Source: Bacteroidaceae bacterium (GTDB lineage Bacteria; Bacteroidota; Bacteroidia; Bacteroidales; Bacteroidaceae). Taken from it: a stretch of DNA of 57,976 bases. Under the pieces are notes generated by a model. That model ran no database searches. It was not told the origin of the DNA and saw nothing but the letters and a program-made list of their open reading frames with translations. The stretch covers positions 1-57,976 of the forward strand of contig JAFXXQ010000031.1 in the NCBI GenBank assembly GCA_017542145.1, read 5' to 3'. A program made the position numbers and the translations under genes. Positions 1 through 9,186 of this stretch are shown here, in pieces (within the stretch, counting starts at the first letter, position 1; each line of letters begins with the position of its first letter).

Positions 1-140
1 GCAAAACTACAAAAAGCCCCTGAAAAACGTCTGCTTTTCAGGGGTCATTTTTATTTCGTCTCAAAGGGTCAACACTATTTCGCCCGATGGGGTCAGCGCA
101 ACTTCGCCCTCGGGGGTCAAATACACGCGGCTTTTCCAAT
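1..140. repeat. Tandem 24-bp repeats, possible IS21-type element end
   Basis: A stem-loop (CCCCTGAAAA, 8-nt loop, TTTTCAGGGG; about 17-46) is followed by three and a half degenerate 24-bp units. Each unit starts GGGTCA and carries ATTTCG or ACTTCG eleven bases in; starts are near 43, 67, 91 and 115. On the other strand this reads as repeated TGACCC...GGGCGAA. IS21-family ends are known to hold several spaced copies of a transposase-binding motif, so this may be the edge of an element whose genes lie left of the window. No transposase is visible here, so the identity is inference. Confidence 0.4.
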
Positions 141-379
141 TGGCACACGGAAGAGTTTACGCAATGGTATGTACCATATACAACCAAAGTAAAAAATCAA
201 CGGCAATAACAGCACTCAGTTTTTTTTGGTAAACATGCATATTTTTTGGTAAACAAATTGGATGCAGGACAGCCTATTGGCACACAGAACAACATTTTCC
301 AAATTTTCAACAGCTTGTATATCAACTATTTACTTCTTTGAAAAGTGTTGACCGAAATAAACGTTTTTTAAAGAGAAAC
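141..379. other. Non-coding stretch with short direct repeats
   Basis: No credible gene is visible. The block ATTGGCACAC(G/A)GAA occurs near 139 and again near 275. TTTTTTGGTAAACA occurs twice, near 222 and 242, about 20 bp apart. Their role is unknown. Confidence 0.4.
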
Positions 380-418
380 AAAAACGCAAGTGCTTGATAA
401 TAAAGCACTTGCGTTTTT
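380..418. terminator. Bidirectional terminator after ppdK
   Basis: A 16-bp perfect inverted repeat (AAAAACGCAAGTGCTT and its complement) with a 7-nt loop. An A-run on one side and a T-run on the other give a Rho-independent terminator on both strands. It sits 22 bp beyond the ppdK stop codon. Confidence 0.9.
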
Positions 419-440
419 AGGTATCTCAAAAATCAGAGAT

Positions 441-3164
441 TTATTCGCATTCCAGAGCGCCCTGCGCGGCGGCGAGGCGGGCGATAGGAACGCGGAAGGG
501 TGAGCAACTAGCGTAGTTCATGCCAATCTTGGCGCAGAACTTGACGGAGCTGGGCTCGCCACCATGCTCGCCGCAAATGCCGGTGCGCAGCTCGGGACGT
601 ATCTCGCGGCCCTTGCGGATGGCGTACTTGATGAGCTTGCCAACACCATTTTGGTCGAGCACCTGGAACGGGTCAACCTTCAGGATCTTCTTCTCCAGAT
701 AGACGGGGAGGAAGCTGGCGATGTCGTCGCGGCTGTAGCCGAAGGTCATCTGCGTGAGGTCGTTGGTGCCGAAGCTGAAGTACTGGGCCTCGGTGGCGAT
801 GCGGTCGGCGGTGAGGGCAGCGCGCGGAATCTCAATCATCGTGCCGATCTCGAACTCGACCTCCACGCCATACTCGGCAAAGACTTGAGCGGCGACCTTC
901 TTGATGATCTCCTTCTGCTGCTTGAGCTCATAGAGAATACCGATGAGGGGCACCATGATTTCGGGCATGGGGTTCTTGCCTTCCTTCTTCAGCTCGCAGG
1001 CGGCGCTAAGGATGGCGCGGGTCTGCATGGCGGTGATTTCGGGGAAGGTGATGCCCAGACGGCAGCCGCGGTGACCCAGCATGGGGTTGTTCTCAGCGAG
1101 GCTAGCAACGCGCTTGCGGATGGTTTCAATGGAGACGCCCATCTCGTCTGCCATAATCTGCTGTCCTTCGCGATCGTGGGGAACGAACTCGTGGAGTGGG
1201 GGATCGAGCAGGCGGATGTTTACAGGGCAGCCGTCCATAGCTTCGAGGATACCCTTGAAATCGGCTTTCTGGTAGGGGAGGAGCTTGGCAAGAGCCTTCT
1301 CACGACCCTCGACAGAGTCAGCCAGAATCATCTCGCGCATGGCGACAATCTTCTTGTCCTCGAAGAACATGTGCTCGGTACGTGTCAGACCGATACCTTT
1401 GGCACCGAAAGCGCGGGCCACCTGTGCATCGTGGGGAGTGTCGGCGTTGGTGCGGACCTGCAGCTTGGTGTACTTGTCGCAGAGGTCCATGAGCGCCTTG
1501 AAGTCGCCGCTCAGTTCGGCAGCCTTAGTAGGCACCTTGCCGGCATAGACCTGGCCCGTGGAGCCGTTCAGGGAGATGTAGTCGCCCTCCTTATAAGTGA
1601 CGCCCTCGATCTCGACGGTCTTGGTCTTGTAGTTGACGTTGATGGCTCCGGCGCCGCTGACGCAGCACTTGCCCATGCCGCGGGCAACGACGGCAGCGTG
1701 GCTGGTCATACCGCCGCGGGCGGTAAGGATACCTTCAGCGCTGGCCATACCGGCAAGGTCTTCGGGTGAGGTTTCGATACGGACCATGACTACCTTGTGG
1801 CCGTCCTTGTGCCAAGCCTGAGCATCGTCAGCATGGAAGACAATCTGTCCACAGGCAGCACCCGGACTAGCGGGCAGACCCTGAGTGATGATCTTAGCCT
1901 TCTTCAGCTCGTTTTTGTCAAAGACGGGGTGGAGCAGTTCATCGAGCTTCTGCGGCTCGCAGCGCATGACGGCGGTCTTCTCGTCGATGAGACCTTCGCG
2001 AACGAGGTCCATGGCAATCTTCACCATAGCCGTTCCCGTGCGCTTGCCGTTGCGGGTCTGGAGGAACCAGAGCTTGCCTTCCTGGACGGTGAACTCCATG
2101 TCCTGCATGTCGCGGTAGTGGTTCTCCAGCTTCTCCTGAATGCCGTTAAGCTCGGCGTAGATTTCGGGCATAGCCTCTTCCATCGAGGGATACTTGGCTA
2201 CGCGCTCTTCCTCGCTGACGCCGGCACGTTCAGCCCAGCGCTGGCTGCCCAGCTTGGTGATCTGCTGCGGGGTGCGGATGCCAGCGACGACGTCCTCGCC
2301 CTGAGCGTTGACCAGATACTCACCGTTGAACACGTTCTCGCCTGTGGCGGCATCGCGGCTGAAGCAAACGCCAGTGGCGCTGGTTTCGCCCATGTTGCCG
2401 AACACCATAGCCATCACGCTGACGGCGGTACCCCATTCGTCGGGGATTCCCTCCATCTTGCGGTAGAGGATGGCACGCTCGTTCATCCAGCTGCGGAATA
2501 CGGCGCAGATAGCACCCCAAAGCTGCACGGTGGGGTTTTCCGGGAACTCTTGACCCGTCCGGGCCTTGATGGCTTTCTTGAAGCGGGCGACGAGATCCTT
2601 CAGTTCATCGACGCTGAGGTCTTTGTCGAGTTTTACGCCACGGATGGCCTTCACCTCCTCGATGATAGCCTCGAAGGGGTCGATGTCTTCCTTGTTCACC
2701 GGCTTCATGCCCAGCACGACGTCGCCGTACATCTGGACGAAGCGGCGGTAGCTGTCATAGACGAAGTGGGGGTTACCCGTCTTTTTCACCATAGCCTCGG
2801 CAACGGCGTCGTTAAGACCAAGGTTGAGAATGGTATCCATCATACCCGGCATGGAAGCACGGGCACCAGAACGTACGCTCACCAGAAGGGGATTCTCGAC
2901 CGAACCGAACTTGCAGTTCATTAGGGTTTCGATATGTTTGACTGCAGCGATGACATCGTCGTTAAGGATGGCCATGATTTTCTCCTGACCTACTTCGTAG
3001 TATTCGTTGCAGACATCGGTGGTGATGGTGAAACCCGGGGGGACGGGCACTCCGATGAGGTTCATCTCTGCCAGGTTGGCACCCTTGCCACCTAGTTGTT
3101 CGCGCATCTTTGCATTTCCTTCGGCCTTACCGTTTCCGAAGAGATAGACTCGTTTTTTGTCCAT
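441..3164 (-). CDS. ppdK: Pyruvate, phosphate dikinase
   Basis: A 907-aa cytosolic enzyme that interconverts pyruvate, ATP and phosphate with PEP, AMP and pyrophosphate. The N-terminal ATP-grasp domain begins with a GGKGANLAEM segment. The phosphohistidine loop GGMTSHAAVVARGMG is near residues 484-498, with the His near 489. The C-terminal PEP/pyruvate barrel carries FGTNDLTQM and the catalytic-Cys region GICGEHGGEP. Length is normal for the family. The gene is monocistronic: it has its own promoter box at 3215-3223 and a strong terminator after the stop. In anaerobic Bacteroidales this enzyme typically serves PPi-dependent glycolysis or gluconeogenesis. Confidence 0.98.
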   Translation of the reverse strand: MDKKRVYLFGNGKAEGNAKMREQLGGKGANLAEMNLIGVPVPPGFTITTDVCNEYYEVGQEKIMAILNDDVIAAVKHIETLMNCKFGSVENPLLVSVRSGARASMPGMMDTILNLGLNDAVAEAMVKKTGNPHFVYDSYRRFVQMYGDVVLGMKPVNKEDIDPFEAIIEEVKAIRGVKLDKDLSVDELKDLVARFKKAIKARTGQEFPENPTVQLWGAICAVFRSWMNERAILYRKMEGIPDEWGTAVSVMAMVFGNMGETSATGVCFSRDAATGENVFNGEYLVNAQGEDVVAGIRTPQQITKLGSQRWAERAGVSEEERVAKYPSMEEAMPEIYAELNGIQEKLENHYRDMQDMEFTVQEGKLWFLQTRNGKRTGTAMVKIAMDLVREGLIDEKTAVMRCEPQKLDELLHPVFDKNELKKAKIITQGLPASPGAACGQIVFHADDAQAWHKDGHKVVMVRIETSPEDLAGMASAEGILTARGGMTSHAAVVARGMGKCCVSGAGAINVNYKTKTVEIEGVTYKEGDYISLNGSTGQVYAGKVPTKAAELSGDFKALMDLCDKYTKLQVRTNADTPHDAQVARAFGAKGIGLTRTEHMFFEDKKIVAMREMILADSVEGREKALAKLLPYQKADFKGILEAMDGCPVNIRLLDPPLHEFVPHDREGQQIMADEMGVSIETIRKRVASLAENNPMLGHRGCRLGITFPEITAMQTRAILSAACELKKEGKNPMPEIMVPLIGILYELKQQKEIIKKVAAQVFAEYGVEVEFEIGTMIEIPRAALTADRIATEAQYFSFGTNDLTQMTFGYSRDDIASFLPVYLEKKILKVDPFQVLDQNGVGKLIKYAIRKGREIRPELRTGICGEHGGEPSSVKFCAKIGMNYASCSPFRVPIARLAAAQGALECE

Positions 3165-3214
3165 AAATAAGTTAATTAGGTATTGGTATATTTAATTGAT
3201 CTCTTAAAAAGCGT

Positions 3215-3223
3215 GCAAAAGTA
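3215..3223 (-). promoter_or_regulatory. Promoter -7 box for ppdK
   Basis: On the minus strand this reads TACTTTTGC, matching the Bacteroidetes TAnnTTTG box. A TTG lies about 20 bp upstream as a -33 element. The box is about 50 bp upstream of the start codon. Confidence 0.75.
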
Positions 3224-3328
3224 CACATTTTCTTTCATAAAGCCAATCTTTTCTCTGAAAAACTGCAAAACGGGCTATACATTTTAAATTTTTAAGGGAA
3301 AAATGTGCTCGCATGACGAGGGATTATA

Positions 3329-3337
3329 TAACTTTGC
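3329..3337 (+). promoter_or_regulatory. Promoter -7 box for rlmD; decides the start codon
   Basis: TAACTTTGC matches the Bacteroidetes TAnnTTTG box. Transcription would begin near 3343, so the upstream in-frame ATG at 3313 would lie outside the mRNA. The ATG at 3355 is the likely start. Confidence 0.65.
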
Positions 3338-3354
3338 CGATAGAAAAAGAAAGC

Positions 3355-4842
3355 ATGAGCAGAAAGAACAGACCGCTCCCTTTGTTGGAGCATATTACGA
3401 TATCCGATGTGGCGGCTGAAGGCAAGGCTTTGGCGCGTGTGAACGACATGGTGGTGTTCGTCCCGTTTGTCGTGCCGGGCGATGTGGTGGATTTGCAGGT
3501 GAAGCGAAAGAAACACTCCTATACTGAGGCTGTGGCCGTGAATTTCCATGAGTACAGTCCGTCGCGGGCTGAGCCGTTCTGCCGGCATTTTGGCGTTTGT
3601 GGAGGATGCAAATGGCAATGCCTGAAGTATGAAGAGCAACTGCGTGCCAAGCAGAAGCAGGTGGTGGATGCATTGACGCGTATAGGTCACCTGGCATTGC
3701 CGGAGGTGAACCCCATCCTCGGTTCGGAGCGTACGCGAGGCTATCGGAACAAACTGGAATTCACCTTTTCGGACAAACGTTGGCTCACGGACGGCGAGAT
3801 TGCTTCCGATGTTCAATATGATGACATGAATGCTGTGGGCTTCCATATTCCCGGCTGTTTCGACAAAGTGCTGAACATCGACGAATGTTACCTGATGAAT
3901 GACCTCAACAACCGTGTCCGCAACGGTGTCCGTGACTATGCTCTTCAGCACAACCTCTCGTTTTTCGACCTCCGTGAGCAGACGGGGCTGTTGCGTGGCA
4001 TGATGCTAAGGATTGCCGAGGACGAACAGGGGGATATTCGTGAGGCCATGCTGCTGATGCAGTTCTGCACCAACCTGGAGAGTCCGCAGCCTCGTGAAAA
4101 GGGAAAGCGGGAGGAGCCACCTCAGGGCGACTTCAGCGCAGAGATTGACGGCTTGCTTTCGTTCATCCGTGATTCGTTCCCCGAGATTACGTCGTTACTA
4201 TACGTCATCAACAACAAGTGCAACGACACCATCGGCGACCTGCCGGTCACCACTTTCTCCGGCACGGACTTTATCATGGAGCAGATGGAGGGGCTGCGCT
4301 TCAAGGTGGGGCCAAAGTCGTTCTACCAGACGAATACCCGCCAGGCCTATAATCTGTATAAGGTGGCGCGCGACTTTGCCGGGCTGACGGGGAGCGAGCT
4401 CGTCTATGACCTTTATACGGGTACGGGTACTATTGCCAATTTTGTGGCTCGCTCATGCCGTCGGGTTGTCGGCATCGAGTATGTCCCCGAGGCCATCGAA
4501 GATGCCCGCGAGAATGCCTTGCTCAACGGTCTTGCGGGCACCTTGTTCTATGCGGGCGATATGAAGGATATCCTCACTGACGACTTTATCCATGCCCACG
4601 GCCGTCCTGACGTCATCATCACCGACCCTCCGCGTGCCGGTATGCATGGCGATGTGGTCGATGTCATTCTCCGTGCTGCGCCTCGTCGGATTGTCTATGT
4701 CAGCTGCAACCCGGCTACGCAGGCCCGCGACCTGCAATTGCTCTGCACGCAGTACCGTGTTTCGAAGGTACAGCCTGTTGACATGTTCCCCCATACCCAG
4801 CATGTGGAGAATGTCGTGCTGCTGGAAAAGATTGATAATTAA
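3355..4842 (+). CDS. rlmD: 23S rRNA (uracil-5-)-methyltransferase, RlmD family
   Basis: A 495-aa SAM-dependent RNA methyltransferase of the TrmA/RlmD/RumA family, expected to methylate C5 of a uracil in 23S rRNA. After an N-terminal TRAM-like region comes a Cys cluster, CRHFGVCGGCKWQC, typical of the [4Fe-4S] binding site. The SAM motif is DLYTGTGTIANF, followed by DPPRAGMH and the catalytic region VSCNPATQARDL. The start at 3355 is preferred because the ATG at 3313 overlaps the promoter. The site on the rRNA cannot be read from sequence, because Bacteroidetes often carry more than one paralogue. Confidence 0.9.
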   Translation: MSRKNRPLPLLEHITISDVAAEGKALARVNDMVVFVPFVVPGDVVDLQVKRKKHSYTEAVAVNFHEYSPSRAEPFCRHFGVCGGCKWQCLKYEEQLRAKQKQVVDALTRIGHLALPEVNPILGSERTRGYRNKLEFTFSDKRWLTDGEIASDVQYDDMNAVGFHIPGCFDKVLNIDECYLMNDLNNRVRNGVRDYALQHNLSFFDLREQTGLLRGMMLRIAEDEQGDIREAMLLMQFCTNLESPQPREKGKREEPPQGDFSAEIDGLLSFIRDSFPEITSLLYVINNKCNDTIGDLPVTTFSGTDFIMEQMEGLRFKVGPKSFYQTNTRQAYNLYKVARDFAGLTGSELVYDLYTGTGTIANFVARSCRRVVGIEYVPEAIEDARENALLNGLAGTLFYAGDMKDILTDDFIHAHGRPDVIITDPPRAGMHGDVVDVILRAAPRRIVYVSCNPATQARDLQLLCTQYRVSKVQPVDMFPHTQHVENVVLLEKIDN

Positions 4843-4871
4843 CGATTATATTAACCATTAACTGTTTTCTT

Positions 4872-5567
4872 ATGAAAAAGACAACCAGTTGGCTACTTGC
4901 GGCAGCCCTTGTAATAGCCGCATTCGTGTTGGGATGGGCCATGAAGATGCCCGTCAGTGCGTTGAAACAGTATGACCGCACCGTCTCTGTGCGTGGTCTT
5001 GCCACCAAGGAGGTGAAGGCCGACTATGCCATTGCTCCGTTTGCCTACTCAATGCTTGGCAACGATATGCAGAGCCTCTATCAGGAAATCAAGAAGAAGA
5101 ACGAGATTTTCATTGACTTCATCAAGTCCTACGGCATCTCAAGCGATGAGATCAGTGTGTCTACGCCTGAGTTCACCGACCGCCGCACATGGGACAACAA
5201 GAGTGGCTATGACTTCCAGGTGACGAGCGTCCTCACCGTCGGTACCAAGCAGGTGGATGCCGTCATCCGCATGATGTCTGAGCAGAGCCGCCTGATGGAG
5301 AAGAACATCGTACCTCTCACCGGATGGGAGTATCGTCCCAGCTACAGTTTCCGCGGGCTCAACGACATCAAGCCCGGCATGATTGAGGATGCTACGAAGA
5401 ATGCGCGTGAGGCCGCCCTGAAGTTTGCCGCCGACAGCGACAGCAAACTTGGCAAAATCAAGAGTGCCACGCAGGGGCAATTCTCCATTGAGGACCGCGA
5501 CAGCAACACCCCCTACATCAAGAATGTCCGCGTGGTCACCTACGTCGATTTCTATCTGAAAGACTAA
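4872..5567 (+). CDS. SIMPL domain-containing envelope protein
   Basis: A 231-aa protein with an N-terminal hydrophobic segment (residues 6-23) acting as a signal anchor, followed by a SIMPL/DUF541 domain. The domain shows the typical opening RTVSVRGLATKEVKADYA and the ending VRVVTYVDFYL. Such proteins are periplasmic or membrane-anchored and their molecular role is poorly defined. It follows rlmD by 29 bp and may be co-transcribed. Its stop codon overlaps the end of the convergent gene at 5564 by 4 bp. Confidence 0.85.
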   Translation: MKKTTSWLLAAALVIAAFVLGWAMKMPVSALKQYDRTVSVRGLATKEVKADYAIAPFAYSMLGNDMQSLYQEIKKKNEIFIDFIKSYGISSDEISVSTPEFTDRRTWDNKSGYDFQVTSVLTVGTKQVDAVIRMMSEQSRLMEKNIVPLTGWEYRPSYSFRGLNDIKPGMIEDATKNAREAALKFAADSDSKLGKIKSATQGQFSIEDRDSNTPYIKNVRVVTYVDFYLKD

Positions 5568-6355
5568 CGTGTCTGTTTCTCGGTCATGTATTTCCAGTAG
5601 CGGCGGGGCATGTCGCTGAGCTGCTTGCGGGGGTTCAGGCGCTCTTTGATGCAGATAGCTTTGAAGTAAGTGCGCCACAACTCCTGCATCAGCCGATCGT
5701 CGCTGCTGAGTGCTTCGTCATGGAGTCGGCCGTTCTCTAAGTTGAAGGGGACGGCCGATTCCTCTTCAAAGGTGATGCGGATGGGAGCCGCAGCGCCGTC
5801 GTAGTAGTAGCCGTAGTGTCGTCCGGCATCGTAGATAAGCCAGGGCTGGTCGTTGAAGCGTTCGCAGAAATGGCTCGTGACGATGGGCAGCACATTGTGC
5901 TCGGGGCTGACGACACTGAGGTAGGTGCCGTCCTTCGCCTTCTGGAAGCGGATAAACTGCTTCATACGCAGCTGTTCGTGTAGCACGCGACGGGCGATGT
6001 TCGTCACAGCCAGCACATCGGGGTCGGCGAAGTTCCGCTCGATGCCCGGTGCTCCGTCGGGCTGGCGGAAGACCTTGCATATATACTGGAATAGCGGCGT
6101 GTTCAGCTCCTTGAGTTCCGACAGCCAGCTGACGGAGATGAGCCGCAGGGCCTCGGACGGCAGCCGCTTTTCCAGTCCGGCCCATACTCGCCCCGCCTTT
6201 TCCTCGTCGGTCGTCACCTGACGGGTATGGTCGCAGAATAGCGGCTGCTCGTCGCCTGCCGTCAGCAGCTCGTCAGGCTGCTCGTGCAGGGCAAAGGCAT
6301 CGAACACCGCCGTCAACAGCCCGTCCATCGTTCCGTCAAAGCGATAACACGTCAT
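5564..6355 (-). CDS. TIGR03915-type putative DNA repair protein (DUF4130)
   Basis: A 263-aa cytosolic protein. The opening CYRFDGTMDGLLTAVFDAF and the late segment WLIYDAGRHYGYYYDG are typical of the TIGR03915/DUF4130 family. That family is nearly always encoded beside a radical SAM protein (TIGR03916), and the partner is present here 8 bp upstream. The pair is annotated as putative DNA modification or repair, but no biochemical reaction is established to my knowledge. The two genes clearly form an operon. Confidence 0.85.
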   Translation of the reverse strand: MTCYRFDGTMDGLLTAVFDAFALHEQPDELLTAGDEQPLFCDHTRQVTTDEEKAGRVWAGLEKRLPSEALRLISVSWLSELKELNTPLFQYICKVFRQPDGAPGIERNFADPDVLAVTNIARRVLHEQLRMKQFIRFQKAKDGTYLSVVSPEHNVLPIVTSHFCERFNDQPWLIYDAGRHYGYYYDGAAAPIRITFEEESAVPFNLENGRLHDEALSSDDRLMQELWRTYFKAICIKERLNPRKQLSDMPRRYWKYMTEKQTR

Positions 6356-6363
6356 CGTTCATT

Positions 6364-7650
6364 TTATCCGAAGTCCAGCCTCAGTTGTCTTTCCTCGGCG
6401 GCCTGTTTCTGCCGCACTTTCGATACGAGCAGGGGGCGCAGGCGTTCGGGGCTCAGTTCGTTGACGCTTGTGAGCAGCGTGGCGGGGCTATGGGTCAGCT
6501 CGTGGCAGGTGATGAAGTATTTTGCCTTCTTCATCACCACGCCCATCTTTTTCAGGTCGTAGGAGGTGAGGCGGCCGAAGCGGCGCGAGTTCACGATGAG
6601 CCATGCCGATTTGGTGCCGAGGCCGGGTACGCGGAGCAGCTGCTCATAGTCGGCCGTGTTGATGTCGACGGGAAAGACTTCAGGGTGGCGCAGCGCCCAG
6701 GCGAGCTTCGGGTCTATCTCCAGGTCGAGGTTTGCATGCCGTTCATCAACAATCTCATCCACCTTGAAGTGGTAGAACCGCAGCAGCCAGTCTGCCTGGT
6801 AGAGACGGTTTTCGCGCACCAGCGGCGGCTGTTTCAGTACGGGCAGACGTGGGTCGGTGGTGTTGACGCTGATGTAGCCTGAGTAGTAGACGCGCCGCAT
6901 GGTGGGCTGGCCGTAGAGCGCGGATGACATCTGTAGTATGTCGCGGTCGGTCTCCTTCGTGGCACCCACAATCATCTGCGTCGATTGTCCGGCAGGCACG
7001 AAGCGTGGCGCGTGGCGCATGCGGCGGCGGTCCTCCTTGTTCTCCAGCACCCCCTGCTGGATGAGCCGCATGGGCTGGAAGACGCTCTGGTGGTCTTTCT
7101 CCGGAGCCAGCATCTTCAGCGACTCCTCGTTGGGAATCTCGATGTTCACGCTCATGCGGTCGGCATAGCGGCCGGCCTCGTTGAGCAGCTCCTGCGAGGC
7201 TCCGGGGATACTCTTCAGGTGGATGTAGCCGTTGAAGCGGTGCACGGTCCTGAGGTCGCGGGCGATGGCTGCCAGCCGTTCCATGGTGTAGTCGGGGTTG
7301 CGCACCACGCCGCTGCTGAGGAACAGACCCTCGATGTAGTTGCGGCGGTAGAACTCCATGGTGATTTCCTCCAGCTCCGTGACGCTGAGCGTGGCCCGTG
7401 GAATGTCGTTCGAGCGGCGGTTGATGCAGTAGGCACAGTCGTACATGCAGTAGTTGGTCAGCATCACCTTCAGCAGGGCTATGCAACGCCCGTCGTCGGC
7501 AAACGAGTGGCAGATGCCCAGCCCGCCAACGGTCGAGCCCACCATGCCCTTCTTCCCGCCGCGCACGGTGCCGCTCGACGAGCACGACACGTCGTACTTC
7601 GCCGATTCGGCGAGTACCCGCAACTTCTCCATCGTCTTCTCTGTCAGCAT
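6364..7650 (-). CDS. TIGR03916-type putative DNA repair radical SAM protein
   Basis: A 428-aa radical SAM enzyme. The [4Fe-4S] cluster motif CMYDCAYC (CxxxCxxC) is near residues 68-75. The C-terminal part contains a helix-hairpin-helix-like segment, VDINTADYEQLLRVPGLGTKSA, which is a DNA-binding fold consistent with a nucleic-acid substrate. It is translated just before its TIGR03915 partner. A substrate cannot be inferred from sequence; spore photoproduct lyase is a distant functional analogue among radical SAM DNA-repair enzymes. Confidence 0.88.
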   Translation of the reverse strand: MLTEKTMEKLRVLAESAKYDVSCSSSGTVRGGKKGMVGSTVGGLGICHSFADDGRCIALLKVMLTNYCMYDCAYCINRRSNDIPRATLSVTELEEITMEFYRRNYIEGLFLSSGVVRNPDYTMERLAAIARDLRTVHRFNGYIHLKSIPGASQELLNEAGRYADRMSVNIEIPNEESLKMLAPEKDHQSVFQPMRLIQQGVLENKEDRRRMRHAPRFVPAGQSTQMIVGATKETDRDILQMSSALYGQPTMRRVYYSGYISVNTTDPRLPVLKQPPLVRENRLYQADWLLRFYHFKVDEIVDERHANLDLEIDPKLAWALRHPEVFPVDINTADYEQLLRVPGLGTKSAWLIVNSRRFGRLTSYDLKKMGVVMKKAKYFITCHELTHSPATLLTSVNELSPERLRPLLVSKVRQKQAAEERQLRLDFG

Positions 7651-7700
7651 ATTCCTGTGGCTTCCAGGGGCAACGGCTGTTCTTGACGTGCCGGCTTGTT

Positions 7701-8336
7701 TTACTTGATGAACTTCACCTTCGCCGCATCGCGTGGTCGGGCGTCGGGCTGCTCGTCGGGGTAGCCGATAGCGATGATGTAGTTCAGCCGGTAGTCGGCA
7801 GGGATGTCGAGGCGGTCGAGGAAGAACTTACATTTCTCGCTTGCCAGCAGGTAGCGTACGGGCCCTTGCAGGCAGCAGGTGCCGAGGCCCAGCGACTGCG
7901 CGGCCAGCATCATGTTCTCGCCCAGCAGGCCGGCGTCCAGCTCACCGCCGCCGCCCGCAGGCGTGCAGACGCAGATGAGGTTCGGGGCGTTGCGGAACAT
8001 GTTCTTGAAATCCTTGTCGCGTCGGACCTGCTCGGCGTTCTCCTTCTTATACACTTCCGTCACGTCGGCTATCAGACGTTGGTCTTCCACCACGCGCACT
8101 ATCCAGGGCTGGCGGTTCATGCCGCTGGGCGCATTGATGCCGCAGCGGACCACGGCCTCCAGTTTCTCATGTTCCACGGGCTTGGCCAGGTACTTGCGCA
8201 CGGAGCGCCGCGCCATGATGGTGCTGATCACTTCGTTTGTATTAGCCTCGCCTCCGTTTGTCATGCTGCTTTGTGCCGGCAGGGTCAGCACGCACGTCAT
8301 GGCCATGAGGTATAGAAGAATTCTTTTCATAATCAT
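7701..8336 (-). CDS. Exported nitroreductase family protein
   Basis: A 211-aa flavin-dependent nitroreductase-like oxidoreductase. The segments IMARRSVRKYLAKPV, NAPSGMNRQPWIVRVVED and LGLGTCCLQGPVRYL match the family's FMN and NAD(P)H-binding regions. A clear N-terminal signal peptide (KRILLYLMAMTCVLTLPAQS) precedes the domain. This is unusual for nitroreductases in general but common among Bacteroidetes members. Translation could start at 8336 or at the second ATG, at 8330. It lies 50 bp upstream of the radical SAM gene on the same strand. The physiological substrate is unknown. Confidence 0.85.
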   Translation of the reverse strand: MIMKRILLYLMAMTCVLTLPAQSSMTNGGEANTNEVISTIMARRSVRKYLAKPVEHEKLEAVVRCGINAPSGMNRQPWIVRVVEDQRLIADVTEVYKKENAEQVRRDKDFKNMFRNAPNLICVCTPAGGGGELDAGLLGENMMLAAQSLGLGTCCLQGPVRYLLASEKCKFFLDRLDIPADYRLNYIIAIGYPDEQPDARPRDAAKVKFIK

Positions 8337-8734
8337 TTGTTCTTTTACTGTTTTTTTGTTTTTGAATTACTAACTCTTTGACTTTTTGACTTTTTAACTT
8401 TTTTCCTGACTCCTACGGCACTGGGGCTCTTACTCTTTTCTTCTGCGTACAAAGGTACGAATTAATGAGCAGAAATGCAAATTAAATGGGAGTTTTTTTG
8501 CAAAAATTTTCAGGGTACGGAGTGCCTGAAAAACGGCCCCTTTTTGTGCGCTTTTCGAAGTGAAGGTTTCGGATAATTCATGGGGCGCTGAGGGTGGTTT
8601 TTGCTGCAAAAATAGTGCTTGGCGGGCGAAAAAGCAAAAGAAATCTTTACTTTTCACGAATAGAGAGGCCTTCGGCGCGGACAGCAGGGCGGGCGTAGGC
8701 AATAACTGGGGGCGTGGTCGGCGCGAAAGGGGGC
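8337..8734. other. Gene-free stretch with GTCAAAAA octamer repeats
   Basis: No gene is seen. Near 8370-8402 the sequence reads TTTGAC repeated at 8-bp spacing; on the minus strand these are GTTAAAAA, GTCAAAAA and GTCAAAGA units. The remainder has no credible ORF or RNA fold that I could recognise. Confidence 0.45.
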
Positions 8735-8906
8735 GTCTCCTTGTCTCCCTGTCCCCCTCCTTTTGTGCGCACGCGGTAGTATACGTGGAAAAGGATTAGA
8801 TTTAAAATATACTTATATAATATTCTATTTCCATATATATAGATACATAATACCCCGCGCGCGGCGGACCCCCCTTGAAGACCGGGAGACAAGGAGACAG
8901 TTTTAC
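8735..8906. repeat. Octamer / AT-core / inverted-octamer element (copy B)
   Basis: Three octamers begin GTC at 8735, 8743 and 8751 (GTCTCCTT, GTCTCCCT, GTCCCCCT). GCGC-rich DNA follows, then an AT-rich core with TGGAAA at 8786 and its complement TTTCCA at 8828. More GCGCG-rich DNA is followed by inverted octamers ending GAC at 8882, 8890 and 8898. The 15-mer TTTCCATATATATAG (8828-8842) recurs as its exact complement in copy A (25959-25973). Both copies sit immediately upstream of an HU-type gene. Confidence 0.65.
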
Positions 8907-8981
8907 GCCTCGGTCCGGTTTTTTCAGAAAAATGTGATTTCCGCAAAAAACAAAAAAAATGTATATTCGATTTTTTATGCG

Positions 8982-8990
8982 TATCTTTGC
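8982..8990 (+). promoter_or_regulatory. Promoter -7 box for the HU remnant
   Basis: TATCTTTGC matches the Bacteroidetes TAnnTTTG box. The transcript would have a leader of about 190 nt before the HU fragment. It ends in CCGATTGTCTAACCCTCT, nearly identical to the leader of the intact HU gene near 25.79 kb. Confidence 0.6.
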
Positions 8991-9186
8991 ACTAGAAATG
9001 AAAGATGGAAACATCTTGAATATAAAACTTGGAACGAAAAACGAAAACCAGGGAAAAGTGCTTTGGAATGGTGCTTGCAAGACATTCTTCAAAGTGTTAG
9101 TTTTGATTCAAGGTCTTAGTTCAACTGGGGACATTATTCATTCAAAAAAAAAACCGATTGTCTAACCCTCTAAAACTATCAGCCCT

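Noticed and set aside
564..2924. Long open frames antisense to ppdK
   Set aside because: They have the biased composition of GC-rich reverse frames and no domains, while ppdK is certain on the other strand.
8998..9165. 55-codon frame in the leader of the HU remnant
   Set aside because: It starts only 8 bp after the promoter box and would be nearly leaderless, and the sequence is not protein-like. It is more likely part of the untranslated leader.
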